The position numbers were made by a program, and so were the translations under genes. From JBKHYG01 sp046565595 (GTDB taxonomy: Bacteria > Actinomycetota > AC-67), in assembly GCA_046565595.1 (NCBI GenBank), contig JBKHYG010000059.1, positions 1 through 44,529 on the forward strand: DNA of 44,529 nt. The letters are read 5' to 3'. Positions 23,563 to 30,989 of the stretch are shown here, in pieces (position 1 is the stretch's first letter; the number at the start of each line of letters is the position of its first letter). The notes beneath the pieces were generated by a model. It was not told the DNA's origin. It made no database searches and saw only the letters and a list, made by a program, of their open reading frames with translations.

Positions 23563-23967
23563 GTGAAGATCACCCGACTCGCTCTCGTAGGTGCACTGTT
23601 CGCCGGTCTGGCGCTTGGCCAGTCTGGCGCCCAGTCGGCGGCGCTCGTCGCGTTCCCAGGCAACGGGGAAGCCCCCTACCATCCGACGGCGGTCGTGTCA
23701 GGAAACGACCTGACCTTCGTCCAACTCGACCCGGTCGCTGCGCACAATGTCGTCGCGTCGAAGACGGACAACAAGGCGCGCGCCTGGTGTGGATCGGGCA
23801 AGCCGTTCGCCGCGAGTGCCTGCCCCTTGTTCTACTCCGGTGCACCCGTTGAAGCTGGCGCCGTGCAGACGGTGACTGGTGTCTCCAACCTGGCAGCTGG
23901 TTCCTACGAGTTCTACTGCTCCCTGCACAAGGGTCGCGGCCAGATCGGAACCCTTACCGTCGTTTGA
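23563..23967 (+). CDS. Secreted single-domain cupredoxin lacking the axial methionine
   Basis: The protein is 134 residues from GTG 23563 with a signal peptide (KITRLALVGALFAGLALGQSG). The mature domain has the cupredoxin pattern of His61 in the first loop and Cys119-Ser-Leu-His122 in the second. At Cys+6, where the axial Met normally lies, there is Arg125, with Gln127 two residues on. The copper site may therefore use Gln (as in stellacyanin), be three-coordinate, or be altered. An extra cysteine pair (Cys76, Cys87) could form a disulfide. It is likely a periplasmic-side or extracellular electron carrier or copper binder. It is followed by a stem-loop and then the PQQ-propeller pair. Confidence 0.82.
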   Translation: MKITRLALVGALFAGLALGQSGAQSAALVAFPGNGEAPYHPTAVVSGNDLTFVQLDPVAAHNVVASKTDNKARAWCGSGKPFAASACPLFYSGAPVEAGAVQTVTGVSNLAAGSYEFYCSLHKGRGQIGTLTVV

Positions 23968-23982
23968 TCAAGCCCCGCGTTT

Positions 23983-24015
23983 CGGCGGGAGGGCGAAAGG
24001 GAGGTCCTCCCGCCG
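23983..24015 (+). terminator. Stem-loop after the cupredoxin gene
   Basis: A 10-bp inverted repeat CGGCGGGAGG / CCTCCCGCCG with a 13-nt loop lies 16 nt past the cupredoxin stop. No U-tract follows. It may terminate, attenuate, or stabilise the upstream message before the PQQ genes. Confidence 0.5.
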
Positions 24016-24072
24016 GGGCACGGAACCGCTGACCGCAACCGCGGCCACGAATCCACCTTGGAGGGGAAGAAC

Positions 24073-25524
24073 ATGAAGCGCATCGCACTGCTAGCGATGG
24101 TCGCGGCCTCGATCGCAGGCCCCACCACCGCGCAGGCAGCAGGTTGCACGGGCTCGGGCGCCACTTGGGCGTCGTACGGGTTCGATGCACACAACTCGCG
24201 CAACGCGAGTTCCAATATCACAGCCGAGAACGCCGGTTCGCTGGCCGCGGACCTAGCGATCCCCACGCAAGGGGTCGTCCAGAACACGCCCGTGCTGGCT
24301 CAAGGTTGCGTCTATCTGGCGACCGACCAGGGGATCGTGACCGCACACGATGACACCGGAGCCGAGATCTGGAGGTACGCGCCGGAAGGGCCGTTCGAGA
24401 GCACCGGCGGAGCCATCGTCGGTTCTCCGTTGTACAACGAGGGGCGCTTGTATGTGGCGGTGAGCCGTACGCACGCACCGTTCCTCGCGGTCCTGGATGC
24501 AACTGACGGCTCGATCATCGCTGAGACGACGCTTGACACCTGGGAGAACAACTTCGCCAGCGCGGCACCGATCCTCGCCGGGGACCTGATCTTCATCGGG
24601 ATCTCTGGGGCCGAGGGCGAAGCCAATGCTCGGGGCGGTTACGCCTTCACCGATCTGGATGGCAACGCGATCGACCTTCGCCCGAACGACGACTCGACCG
24701 TATCTGCCTACACCATCAGCGACGAAGAGTATGAGGCGGGCTACCGCGGAACCAGCATCTGGACGACCGGCGCATATGACGCCGACGAGAAGGCGGTGTT
24801 CGTCGGAGGCGGTAACCCGGCCTCGAAGCGCATCGAGCACCGTTACTCCAACGCCCTGATGCGGATCGACGCAGACCTCGGTAGCGACACCTTCGGCGAG
24901 ATCGTGGACGCTTACAAGGGCAACACCGACCAGTACTACCCAGGTCTCGACCGTCAGCCGCTGTGCGAGCTCTATGGCGAGGACATCACCTACGCCGCAT
25001 GGAGCCTCGCATGCGTGCAGTTCGACATCGATTTCGGCGCATCGCCCAATGTATGGATCGATGAGGAATCGGGCCGTGCGGTACTTGGTGGCCTCCAGAA
25101 GTCAGGCATCTATCACGCCGTCTGGGCCGACAACATGCAGCAGAACTTCACCACCGTGGTAGGTGCTCCCTGCGTCGCATGCAACGCCGCGTCTACCGCC
25201 TACGACGATGAGAATGTCTACGCGGTCGGAACCCCCGGCGGGGTCCTGCAGGCGTTCACCAGGTCCAACGGTAAGTTCCGTTGGGCAGCTCCGGTGGCCG
25301 ACGGCGCCCACTTCCAGTCGGTGACCGTCACCAACGATGTCGTCCTGACCATCACCACCACCGGTGTGGTAGTCGGCTACGACACCGAGACCGGCGTGCC
25401 AGTCTTCGTAGGTAGCCGGCCGTCAGGCAGCGGAGTCGCGCTCAGTTCGTCTGGCGTGGCCGTTGATGGCGACAGCATCTGGGTTCCGCTCAGTTCGAGC
25501 GTCGTGCGGTTCACGCTCGCCTGA
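24073..25524 (+). CDS. Secreted PQQ-type beta-propeller protein (paralog 2)
   Basis: The 483-residue protein starts at ATG 24073 (GGAGG eight nucleotides upstream) with a signal peptide (MKRIALLAMVAASIAGPTTAQA). Propeller repeats follow, each built on short strands such as GCVYLATDQGIVTAHDDTGAEIW and RLYVAVSRTHAPFLAVLDATDG. It has paired cysteines in APCVACN. It is closely related along its whole length to the next gene (25598), with near-identical DNA around the GGGNPASKRIEHRYSNA segment, so the pair arose by tandem duplication or is kept similar by gene conversion. No dehydrogenase active site is evident. The role is unknown; a binding or electron-transfer partner of the cupredoxins is inferred from context. 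Confidence 0.82.
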   Translation: MKRIALLAMVAASIAGPTTAQAAGCTGSGATWASYGFDAHNSRNASSNITAENAGSLAADLAIPTQGVVQNTPVLAQGCVYLATDQGIVTAHDDTGAEIWRYAPEGPFESTGGAIVGSPLYNEGRLYVAVSRTHAPFLAVLDATDGSIIAETTLDTWENNFASAAPILAGDLIFIGISGAEGEANARGGYAFTDLDGNAIDLRPNDDSTVSAYTISDEEYEAGYRGTSIWTTGAYDADEKAVFVGGGNPASKRIEHRYSNALMRIDADLGSDTFGEIVDAYKGNTDQYYPGLDRQPLCELYGEDITYAAWSLACVQFDIDFGASPNVWIDEESGRAVLGGLQKSGIYHAVWADNMQQNFTTVVGAPCVACNAASTAYDDENVYAVGTPGGVLQAFTRSNGKFRWAAPVADGAHFQSVTVTNDVVLTITTTGVVVGYDTETGVPVFVGSRPSGSGVALSSSGVAVDGDSIWVPLSSSVVRFTLA

Positions 25525-25547
25525 GGTTTTAGCCCTAGGTCAACATC

Positions 25548-25576
25548 GGAGGGGGCCGCGGATCGCGGCCCCCTCC
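25548..25576 (+). terminator. Strong stem-loop between the PQQ paralogs
   Basis: A perfect 13-bp stem (GGAGGGGGCCGCG / CGCGGCCCCCTCC) with a 3-nt loop stands 24 nt after the paralog 2 stop and 21 nt before the start of paralog 3. Without a U-tract it may act as a partial terminator or RNA-stability element that sets the ratio of the two proteins. Confidence 0.65.
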
Positions 25577-25597
25577 ACCATCACAGGAGAAGTAGAG

Positions 25598-27046
25598 ATG
25601 ATCCGCAGAAGCATCACCTTCGCCGTCGTGGCAGCCCTGGTAGCGCCACTGTCGGCCGGTGCCGCCAGCGACGGATGCCGGGGCGCCGGCGCCGCATGGT
25701 CGGCGTATGGATCCGATAACCGCAACTCTCGCAATGTCTCCTCGCAGATCAGCGCCGAGAACGCAGGATCGCTGGAGCAGACCTTGCAGATCCCGACACA
25801 GGGCGTCGTGCAGAACACCCCCGTGATCGCGCAGGGCTGCGTATACCTGACGACCGACCAGGGGCATGTGACTGCACACACGCTGGATGGCACCTTGCAG
25901 TGGACCTACTCGCCGACCGGGCCCTTCGAGAGCACCGGCGGAGCGATAGTCGCTTCGCCGCTGTACCACCAGGGGCGTCTGTATGTTGCGGTGAACCGCA
26001 CCAGTGCTCCGGCGCTCGCGGTACTCGACGCCATGAGCGGCTTCTTGATCCGTGAGACGACCCTCGACACCTGGCCCAAGAACTTCGCAACCGCAGCGCC
26101 CGTGTTGGCTGGCGACATGATCTTCGTCGGCATCTCGGGTTCGGAACTCGAAGAGCCAGCGAGAGGCGGCTATGTATTCACGAATCTCGATGGCGAGCCG
26201 TACGACCTGCGCCCCGACGACGACGGGACCTACGCCGCGTACACCATCACCGATGAGGAGTACGCAGACGGTTACCGCGGAGCGAGTGTCTGGACCACAG
26301 GCGCATACGACGCAGGCGAGAAGGCCATCTATGTCGGAGGCGGTAACCCGGCATCGAAGCGCATCGAGCACCGGTACTCGAACGCGATGCTGAAGATCGA
26401 CGCCGATCGCAGTAGCGATACCTTCGGCGAGATCGTCGCCGCCTTCAAGGGCAACAACGACGCCTACTACCCGGGCATCGACCGTCAGCCCGCCTGCGAA
26501 CAGTTCGGCGAGATCGCCGCGCCGTTCAGCGTCACCTGCCTGCAGATGGACCTGGACTTCGGCGCCTCTCCGAACCTGTGGGTCGATGAGCGCGGCAACA
26601 CGGTCGTAGGCAACCTGCAGAAGTCAGGCATCTATTACGCGTTGTACGCCGACAACATGCAGATGAAGTACTCCTCGATCGTCGGCGGCCCTTGCCTGGC
26701 GTGCAACGCGGTCTCGGGCGCTACCGATGACGAGAAGGTCTACACGGTCGGCACTCCGGGCGGAGTCATCGAAGCGCTCTACAAGCGCAACGGTGCGCAC
26801 GCGTGGGCGTTCCCGGTGGCTGACGGCATCCACTTCCAGCCCGTCAGCGTGACCAACGATGTCGTGGTCACACTGACCACACACGGTGTCGTCATCCTGC
26901 TTGACGCCGAGACCGGCTTGCCGCTGAAGACCTTCACGCGGCAGGACGCCTTCGGTGGAGGGTGGTCCTCTTCGGGTCCGGCGATCTCTGAAGACAGCAT
27001 CTGGGTGCCGATGGGTAGCGCGGTCCTGCGCTTCCAGCTCACCTGA
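25598..27046 (+). CDS. Secreted PQQ-type beta-propeller protein (paralog 3)
   Basis: The 482-residue protein starts at ATG 25598 behind GGAG, with a signal peptide (MIRRSITFAVVAALVAPLSAGA). Blade pattern and length match paralog 2 almost throughout, including AENAGSLEQTLQIPTQGVVQNTPV, GGPCLACN and the GGGNPASKRIEHRYSNA segment. The frame is open upstream to 25463, but that part overlaps the previous gene and lacks a signal sequence. It is followed by a strong terminator hairpin and is convergent with metG. Confidence 0.83.
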   Translation: MIRRSITFAVVAALVAPLSAGAASDGCRGAGAAWSAYGSDNRNSRNVSSQISAENAGSLEQTLQIPTQGVVQNTPVIAQGCVYLTTDQGHVTAHTLDGTLQWTYSPTGPFESTGGAIVASPLYHQGRLYVAVNRTSAPALAVLDAMSGFLIRETTLDTWPKNFATAAPVLAGDMIFVGISGSELEEPARGGYVFTNLDGEPYDLRPDDDGTYAAYTITDEEYADGYRGASVWTTGAYDAGEKAIYVGGGNPASKRIEHRYSNAMLKIDADRSSDTFGEIVAAFKGNNDAYYPGIDRQPACEQFGEIAAPFSVTCLQMDLDFGASPNLWVDERGNTVVGNLQKSGIYYALYADNMQMKYSSIVGGPCLACNAVSGATDDEKVYTVGTPGGVIEALYKRNGAHAWAFPVADGIHFQPVSVTNDVVVTLTTHGVVILLDAETGLPLKTFTRQDAFGGGWSSSGPAISEDSIWVPMGSAVLRFQLT

Positions 27047-27058
27047 TCGCAACACGAC

Positions 27059-27089
27059 AGAAGGGCCGCCCGTGTTGGGCGGCCCTTCT
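27059..27089 (+). terminator. Terminator hairpin after the PQQ paralogs
   Basis: A perfect 13-bp stem AGAAGGGCCGCCC / GGGCGGCCCTTCT with loop GTGTT begins 12 nt after the stop of paralog 3. The stem is symmetrical, so it may also serve metG from the other side. Confidence 0.75.
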
Positions 27090-27090
27090 C

Positions 27091-27180
27091 GTTGCGCGGC
27101 CGTTCTCTTTGCGCCGTTGTCGTTGCGCGCGGCCGTCCTCGTTGCGCGGCCGTCCTGGTTGCGCGGCCTTTCTTCGTTGC
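27091..27180 (+). repeat. Degenerate 17-19 bp tandem repeat
   Basis: About five copies of a unit close to GTTGCGCGGCCGTCCTC occur, with GTTGCG beginning at 27091, 27122, 27141 and 27158 and a GTTGCA at 27175. An imperfect TTTGCG copy lies near 27109. The array fills the convergent gap between a terminator hairpin and the metG stop (27185). Confidence 0.7.
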
Positions 27181-27184
27181 ACCG

Positions 27185-28717
27185 CTACTTGCTGGTCTCG
27201 AGGCGGGGGAACAAGGCCTCGCCCTTGCTCACGGCGGCACCGACCTTCAGGCCGCCCCAAGCCGATGCGTCCGGTAACCGGACCGAATCGATAGCGCCGG
27301 CCCCTATGTCCCGATGAAGCCTCTCGGAGGTGCCGGGCATCACCGGCCACAGCAGACAGGCGACGATGCGAAGCGTCTCGGCGCATGCGTACAGGATGGC
27401 GTCGACGCGCGGCTGGTCGGAGGGTTCCTTGAGTTTCCACGGTTCTGTCTCGACCAGGTAGCCGTTGGCGGCACGCACGATCTTGTCGACAGCTTCGAGC
27501 GCCTCATGGATCGCCAACCGCGGCATGGCATCTAGATACGCCTCGGCCTGAGTTTCTACGGTCGCACGCAGTCCTCGTTCCGCATCCCCGGTGGCCTCTG
27601 AAGGGTCAGGAACCTTGCCGCCACAACGCGAGACGATAAGAGCGCAGACCCTAGAGGCCAGGTTGCCCAAGCCGTTTGCGAGTTCGCTCGAGTACCGCGC
27701 CTCGATCGCTTCCCAACTGAAGTTCCCGTCCTGACCGAACGCGATATCGCGAAGGAAGTAGTAACGCGTCGCGTCGACCCCGAAGGCCTCGATCAGGGTG
27801 TCTGGATGGATGCCGGTCAGTTTGGTCTTGCTCATCTTCTCGCCGCCGACCAGCAGCCAGCCGTGAGCGAAGATCGTCGTCGGCGGTTGGATGCCTGCCG
27901 CGTGCAGCATGGCTGGCCAGGTGACCGCGTGGAACCTCAGGATGTCTTTGCCGACCAGGTTGACCCCCGGCCAGAACCTGCCGAAGGCCTCACCCTCTGG
28001 CCATCCGAGCGCGGTGATGTAGTTCAGCAGAGCTTCGATCCACACATAGGTGACCTGACCAGGATCCCACGGAAGCGGGATGCCCCAATCGAAACTGCTC
28101 CTCGAGATCGAGGTGTCCTGCAAGCCGGCCTCGACGAAGGACCGCACCTCGTTCAAGCGGCTCGCGGGCTGGACCGGCGAGGGGTCGCGCGCGTAGTACT
28201 CGTCCAAGAGCCAATCGGAATACTTCGAGAGTCGGAAGAACCAGTTCTCTTCCTTGACCGTCTCGACCGGGCGACCATGCGTCGGGCAGACGCCGTCTGG
28301 CACCTCCGCGGGCTGATAGAAGGCCTCGCAGGCGACGCAGTAGGGGCCTTCGTAACTGTCCGAGTACACATCGCCCTGGTCATAGAGCTTCTGCCAGAAC
28401 CGTTGGACCGTCTGGGTGTGGCGCTCCTCGGTGGTGCGGATGAAGTCGTCGTTGGAGATCTGGAGCCGCTCCCAGAGCTCGGTCCAGGCCGGCACGATCT
28501 CGTCGCACCATGTCTGAGGATCCTTCCCGCCGGCCTCGGCAGCGCGCGCGATCTTCTGCCCGTGCTCGTCGGTTCCCGTCAAGAACCAGGTCGCGACGCC
28601 ACTGGCGCGATGGAACCTGGCGGCCACATCAGCAGCGATGGTGGTGTAAGCGTGGCCGATGTGGGGAACATCGTTCACATAGTAGATAGGGGTCGTGATG
28701 TAGAAGCTGTCGGTCAC
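27185..28717 (-). CDS. metG: Methionyl-tRNA synthetase
   Basis: This is a class I aminoacyl-tRNA synthetase charging tRNA-Met. It shows the HIGH motif as PHIGHAYTTIAADV, the connective insertion with a CVACEAFY/CPTHGRPV cysteine cluster, the KMSKS loop as GGEKMSKTKLTG, and an anticodon-binding helical domain ending in the IVACLLWPVMPGTS region. At 510 residues it lacks the C-terminal tRNA-binding (EMAP-II-like) domain, as in mycobacterial MetS. The start is GTG 28717 with GAGGAGG directly upstream; the open frame to 28816 is not coding. In relatives it directly precedes tatD; here 8 kb of exported-protein genes lie between. Confidence 0.96.
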   Translation of the reverse strand: MTDSFYITTPIYYVNDVPHIGHAYTTIAADVAARFHRASGVATWFLTGTDEHGQKIARAAEAGGKDPQTWCDEIVPAWTELWERLQISNDDFIRTTEERHTQTVQRFWQKLYDQGDVYSDSYEGPYCVACEAFYQPAEVPDGVCPTHGRPVETVKEENWFFRLSKYSDWLLDEYYARDPSPVQPASRLNEVRSFVEAGLQDTSISRSSFDWGIPLPWDPGQVTYVWIEALLNYITALGWPEGEAFGRFWPGVNLVGKDILRFHAVTWPAMLHAAGIQPPTTIFAHGWLLVGGEKMSKTKLTGIHPDTLIEAFGVDATRYYFLRDIAFGQDGNFSWEAIEARYSSELANGLGNLASRVCALIVSRCGGKVPDPSEATGDAERGLRATVETQAEAYLDAMPRLAIHEALEAVDKIVRAANGYLVETEPWKLKEPSDQPRVDAILYACAETLRIVACLLWPVMPGTSERLHRDIGAGAIDSVRLPDASAWGGLKVGAAVSKGEALFPRLETSK

Positions 28718-28809
28718 AGGCCTCCTCGGTGGGTACGGCTTAGCCAATCCTACGGACGGAGCCGGATGAGCGAGGAAGTTTCGACGCCCCCTGTAACCTC
28801 TGGAGAAGC

Positions 28810-29067
28810 ATGGCACAACGGACTCAGGCAGATACCGGGGTCGGCCGCAAGGTCGATGATCTCGGCCGCCTTGTGCTGCCGGCCGAACTTCGTCGATCCT
28901 TCGATATCCGAGAGGGAGACATCCTGGATATCACCATCGACGGTGACAACATCGTGCTCGCCAAGCGCCGAGACAACTGCACCTTCTGCGGATCGAGGGA
29001 CGCGTTGCGCAAGTTCCGCGAGCATCAGGTGTGCTCGCTGTGCCTGACGGAACTCCGCCGGATCTGA
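28810..29067 (+). CDS. AbrB/SpoVT-type DNA-binding protein with zinc ribbon
   Basis: This is an 85-residue regulator. Residues about 10-55 are a swapped-hairpin AbrB domain (GVGRKVDDLGRLVLPAELRRSFDI, then GDILDITIDGDNIVLAKR). The C-terminal part has two CxxC pairs, CTFC and CSLC, separated by 17 residues, forming a likely zinc ribbon. AbrB proteins are transition-state or global regulators in Bacillus and clostridia. The gene is divergent from metG, 92 bp apart, in the same neighbourhood as Bacillus abrB. A stem-loop follows the stop at once. Confidence 0.9.
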   Translation: MAQRTQADTGVGRKVDDLGRLVLPAELRRSFDIREGDILDITIDGDNIVLAKRRDNCTFCGSRDALRKFREHQVCSLCLTELRRI

Positions 29068-29068
29068 G

Positions 29069-29089
29069 ACTCAGGTCTCGCACCTGAGT
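29069..29089 (+). terminator. Stem-loop after the AbrB-like gene
   Basis: ACTCAGGT / ACCTGAGT forms an 8-bp stem with a 5-nt loop, beginning 2 nt after the stop codon. There is no U-tract. Confidence 0.5.
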
Positions 29090-29182
29090 AACGCCTCCGA
29101 AGGGTTCCGAACCGGTTTCGACGGAAGGTATCCGGATCTCTGATGGCGAACCTGTACCCGTCCATCGGGGGAGGATCGCCGC

Positions 29183-30109
29183 TTGCGCACCACAACTCTC
29201 TGGGTCGCGATCGCGATCCTGTTTGCAGGTCTGGCCGTCGTTGTCCCTCCGCAAACTCCTAGCCAGGTCGTGACCGCTTCGATCTCGGGACAACGAGAAC
29301 CCCAGTACCCGCCGTCGCCGCCGCCGCAAGAAGCGCCCCCTCAGACACGCAGCGAGACCGATCTCCCCGAAAGCCCGTCAGCCGAGCCATGCTTGTGCAC
29401 GCACCTGGTCTACTTCCGACCCAAGGACAAGCCCGATCAGCGGCTGGATACCAATGGCACGATCGACGCATCGGTACGGAGCCTGCGGGCATGGTTCGTC
29501 GGTCAGGTCGGCAAGCAACCCCGCATGGATCGACTGGGAGGCACCACCCTGTTCGACATCACCCATGTCTTAGGCACCAAGGACGCGGCCGCCTATACGA
29601 CGCTGGGCTCGATAACCGAAGAGTTGCGAGCCAAGGGCCTGAACGAGGGATCCAAGCGGTACCTGATCTACGCGGCGGTGGATCGTGGCACGACCTGCGG
29701 AGAGGCCACCTATCCGATAGCGACGCTGACCGACACGACCTATGCGGTCATCTACCTGGACTCAAAGTCGTGCTCTCCACGAGACTTCGGGAACGGGACC
29801 GCATCCGGTGCGGGGATGGCCGAGACGATCGCGGCGCACGAGTGGTTACACGCTGAAGGAGTGGTCGCGCCTAGCGCGCCGAGGCATTGCGCCAGCGCGC
29901 CCTACCATGTGTGCACCGGACCGCTATGGATGGTGCCGACGGGGGTTGCGACGAACCTCGATCCAGAACAGTCCGATGTCATGTACCCGCTGATCGATGC
30001 GAGGCTCAGCAAGAAGGTGCTCGATCGGGAGCGAGACGACTATGTGGATCATCCGTGGCTGGTCCATCCCAACCTTCGGAACTCCCCCTACCTTGAACCC
30101 GGGCCTTGA
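29183..30109 (+). CDS. Secreted metzincin-like zinc protease (1)
   Basis: The 308-residue protein starts at TTG 29183 with GGGGAGG about nine nucleotides upstream. An N-terminal hydrophobic segment (LWVAIAILFAGLAVVVP) is followed by a Pro/Ser-rich linker. The catalytic region reads ETIAAHEWLHAEGVV, a zinc-binding HExxH. A further His lies in APRHC and a Met-turn-like DVMYPL follows, as in metzincins, although the third His is farther away than in the classic HExxHxxGxxH. The remaining cysteines are paired and suggest disulfides. The substrate is unknown. Its 3' end overlaps the rsmI 3' end by 22 bp. It is distantly similar in layout to the protein at 40315. Confidence 0.72.
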   Translation: MRTTTLWVAIAILFAGLAVVVPPQTPSQVVTASISGQREPQYPPSPPPQEAPPQTRSETDLPESPSAEPCLCTHLVYFRPKDKPDQRLDTNGTIDASVRSLRAWFVGQVGKQPRMDRLGGTTLFDITHVLGTKDAAAYTTLGSITEELRAKGLNEGSKRYLIYAAVDRGTTCGEATYPIATLTDTTYAVIYLDSKSCSPRDFGNGTASGAGMAETIAAHEWLHAEGVVAPSAPRHCASAPYHVCTGPLWMVPTGVATNLDPEQSDVMYPLIDARLSKKVLDRERDDYVDHPWLVHPNLRNSPYLEPGP

Positions 30110-30939
30110 CCTTTGAGGTCACGCGCTAGATCGTAAACACGGCGCTTGGCCACCCCGGTCGCAGCCACGACACCCGCTACTGCGTCGCGAGTCGAGGCGC
30201 CCTCGCCGATGCGCTCGAGGACCGCGTTCTTGATCTGTTCGTCGTCGGGCTCGGCGATCACGGCATCGCCGCGGCCTTCGATGACCAAGGTGCATTCGCC
30301 TTTGGGAGGTTCGGACAGCAGTTCGAGCAGACCTGCGATCGTCGATCGCACGACCTCTTCGTGGACCTTGGTCAGTTCGCGACAGAGCGCCACGCGTCTG
30401 TCCTCACCGAATGCGTCGCGGGCATCCTCGAGCATGCTTCGGACCCGGTGCGGAGCCTCGAAGAACACCATCGTCCGGTCTTCATCGGCGAGTTTCGCGA
30501 GTCGTCGCCGTCGCGCCTTGCCGGTCTGCGGGAGGAAGCCTTCGACGCAGAACCTCGCTGTGGGAAGGCCGCTCGAGACCAATGCGGTCAGCGCCGCCGA
30601 CGGTCCCGGTATCACCTCGACCCGTAGATCGTGCGAGCGGGCCTGATCGATCAGCCCCTGGCCAGGATCCGAGACGCCGGGCATCCCCGCGTCGGTGACC
30701 AGCACGACGGTCTCTCCGGCCTCGATCGCCTTCAGCAGTCGCTCGGTGACCGAGCGTGGGCTATGCGCGTGGTAGGCGACCAGCTTCGCGTCGGTGGGTG
30801 CACGCGTCAAGAGTTTGCGGGTGACGCGGGTGTCTTCGCAGGCGATCCTCCGCGCCGAGCGAAGAGCCGAGACGGCCCTCGGAGACAGGTCATCGAGGTT
30901 GCCGATCGGCGTTGCGACGACGATCAGGCGTCCAGACAT
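30088..30939 (-). CDS. rsmI: 16S rRNA C1402 2'-O-methyltransferase
   Basis: RsmI methylates the 2'-hydroxyl of C1402 in the ribosomal P site. The 283-residue protein shows the tetrapyrrole-methylase fold: IVVATPIGNLDDLSPRAV at the start, ACEDTRVTRKLL, the SAM-binding VLVTDAGMPGVSDPG, EVIPGPSAALTAL, and FFEAPHRV. The start is ATG 30939 with AGGAG six nucleotides upstream. It is divergent from the protein mannosyltransferase gene, as in Mycobacterium, where the same pair is adjacent. Confidence 0.96.
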   Translation of the reverse strand: MSGRLIVVATPIGNLDDLSPRAVSALRSARRIACEDTRVTRKLLTRAPTDAKLVAYHAHSPRSVTERLLKAIEAGETVVLVTDAGMPGVSDPGQGLIDQARSHDLRVEVIPGPSAALTALVSSGLPTARFCVEGFLPQTGKARRRRLAKLADEDRTMVFFEAPHRVRSMLEDARDAFGEDRRVALCRELTKVHEEVVRSTIAGLLELLSEPPKGECTLVIEGRGDAVIAEPDDEQIKNAVLERIGEGASTRDAVAGVVAATGVAKRRVYDLARDLKGQGPGSR

Positions 30940-30989
30940 GGCTGCTCCTGCGAGGTAACCCTTCCCATGTCGCGTACCCTACGGCGACC

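Noticed and set aside
27091..27180. CRISPR array
   Set aside because: Units are 17-19 bp, contiguous and degenerate, with no spacers of constant length and no cas genes.
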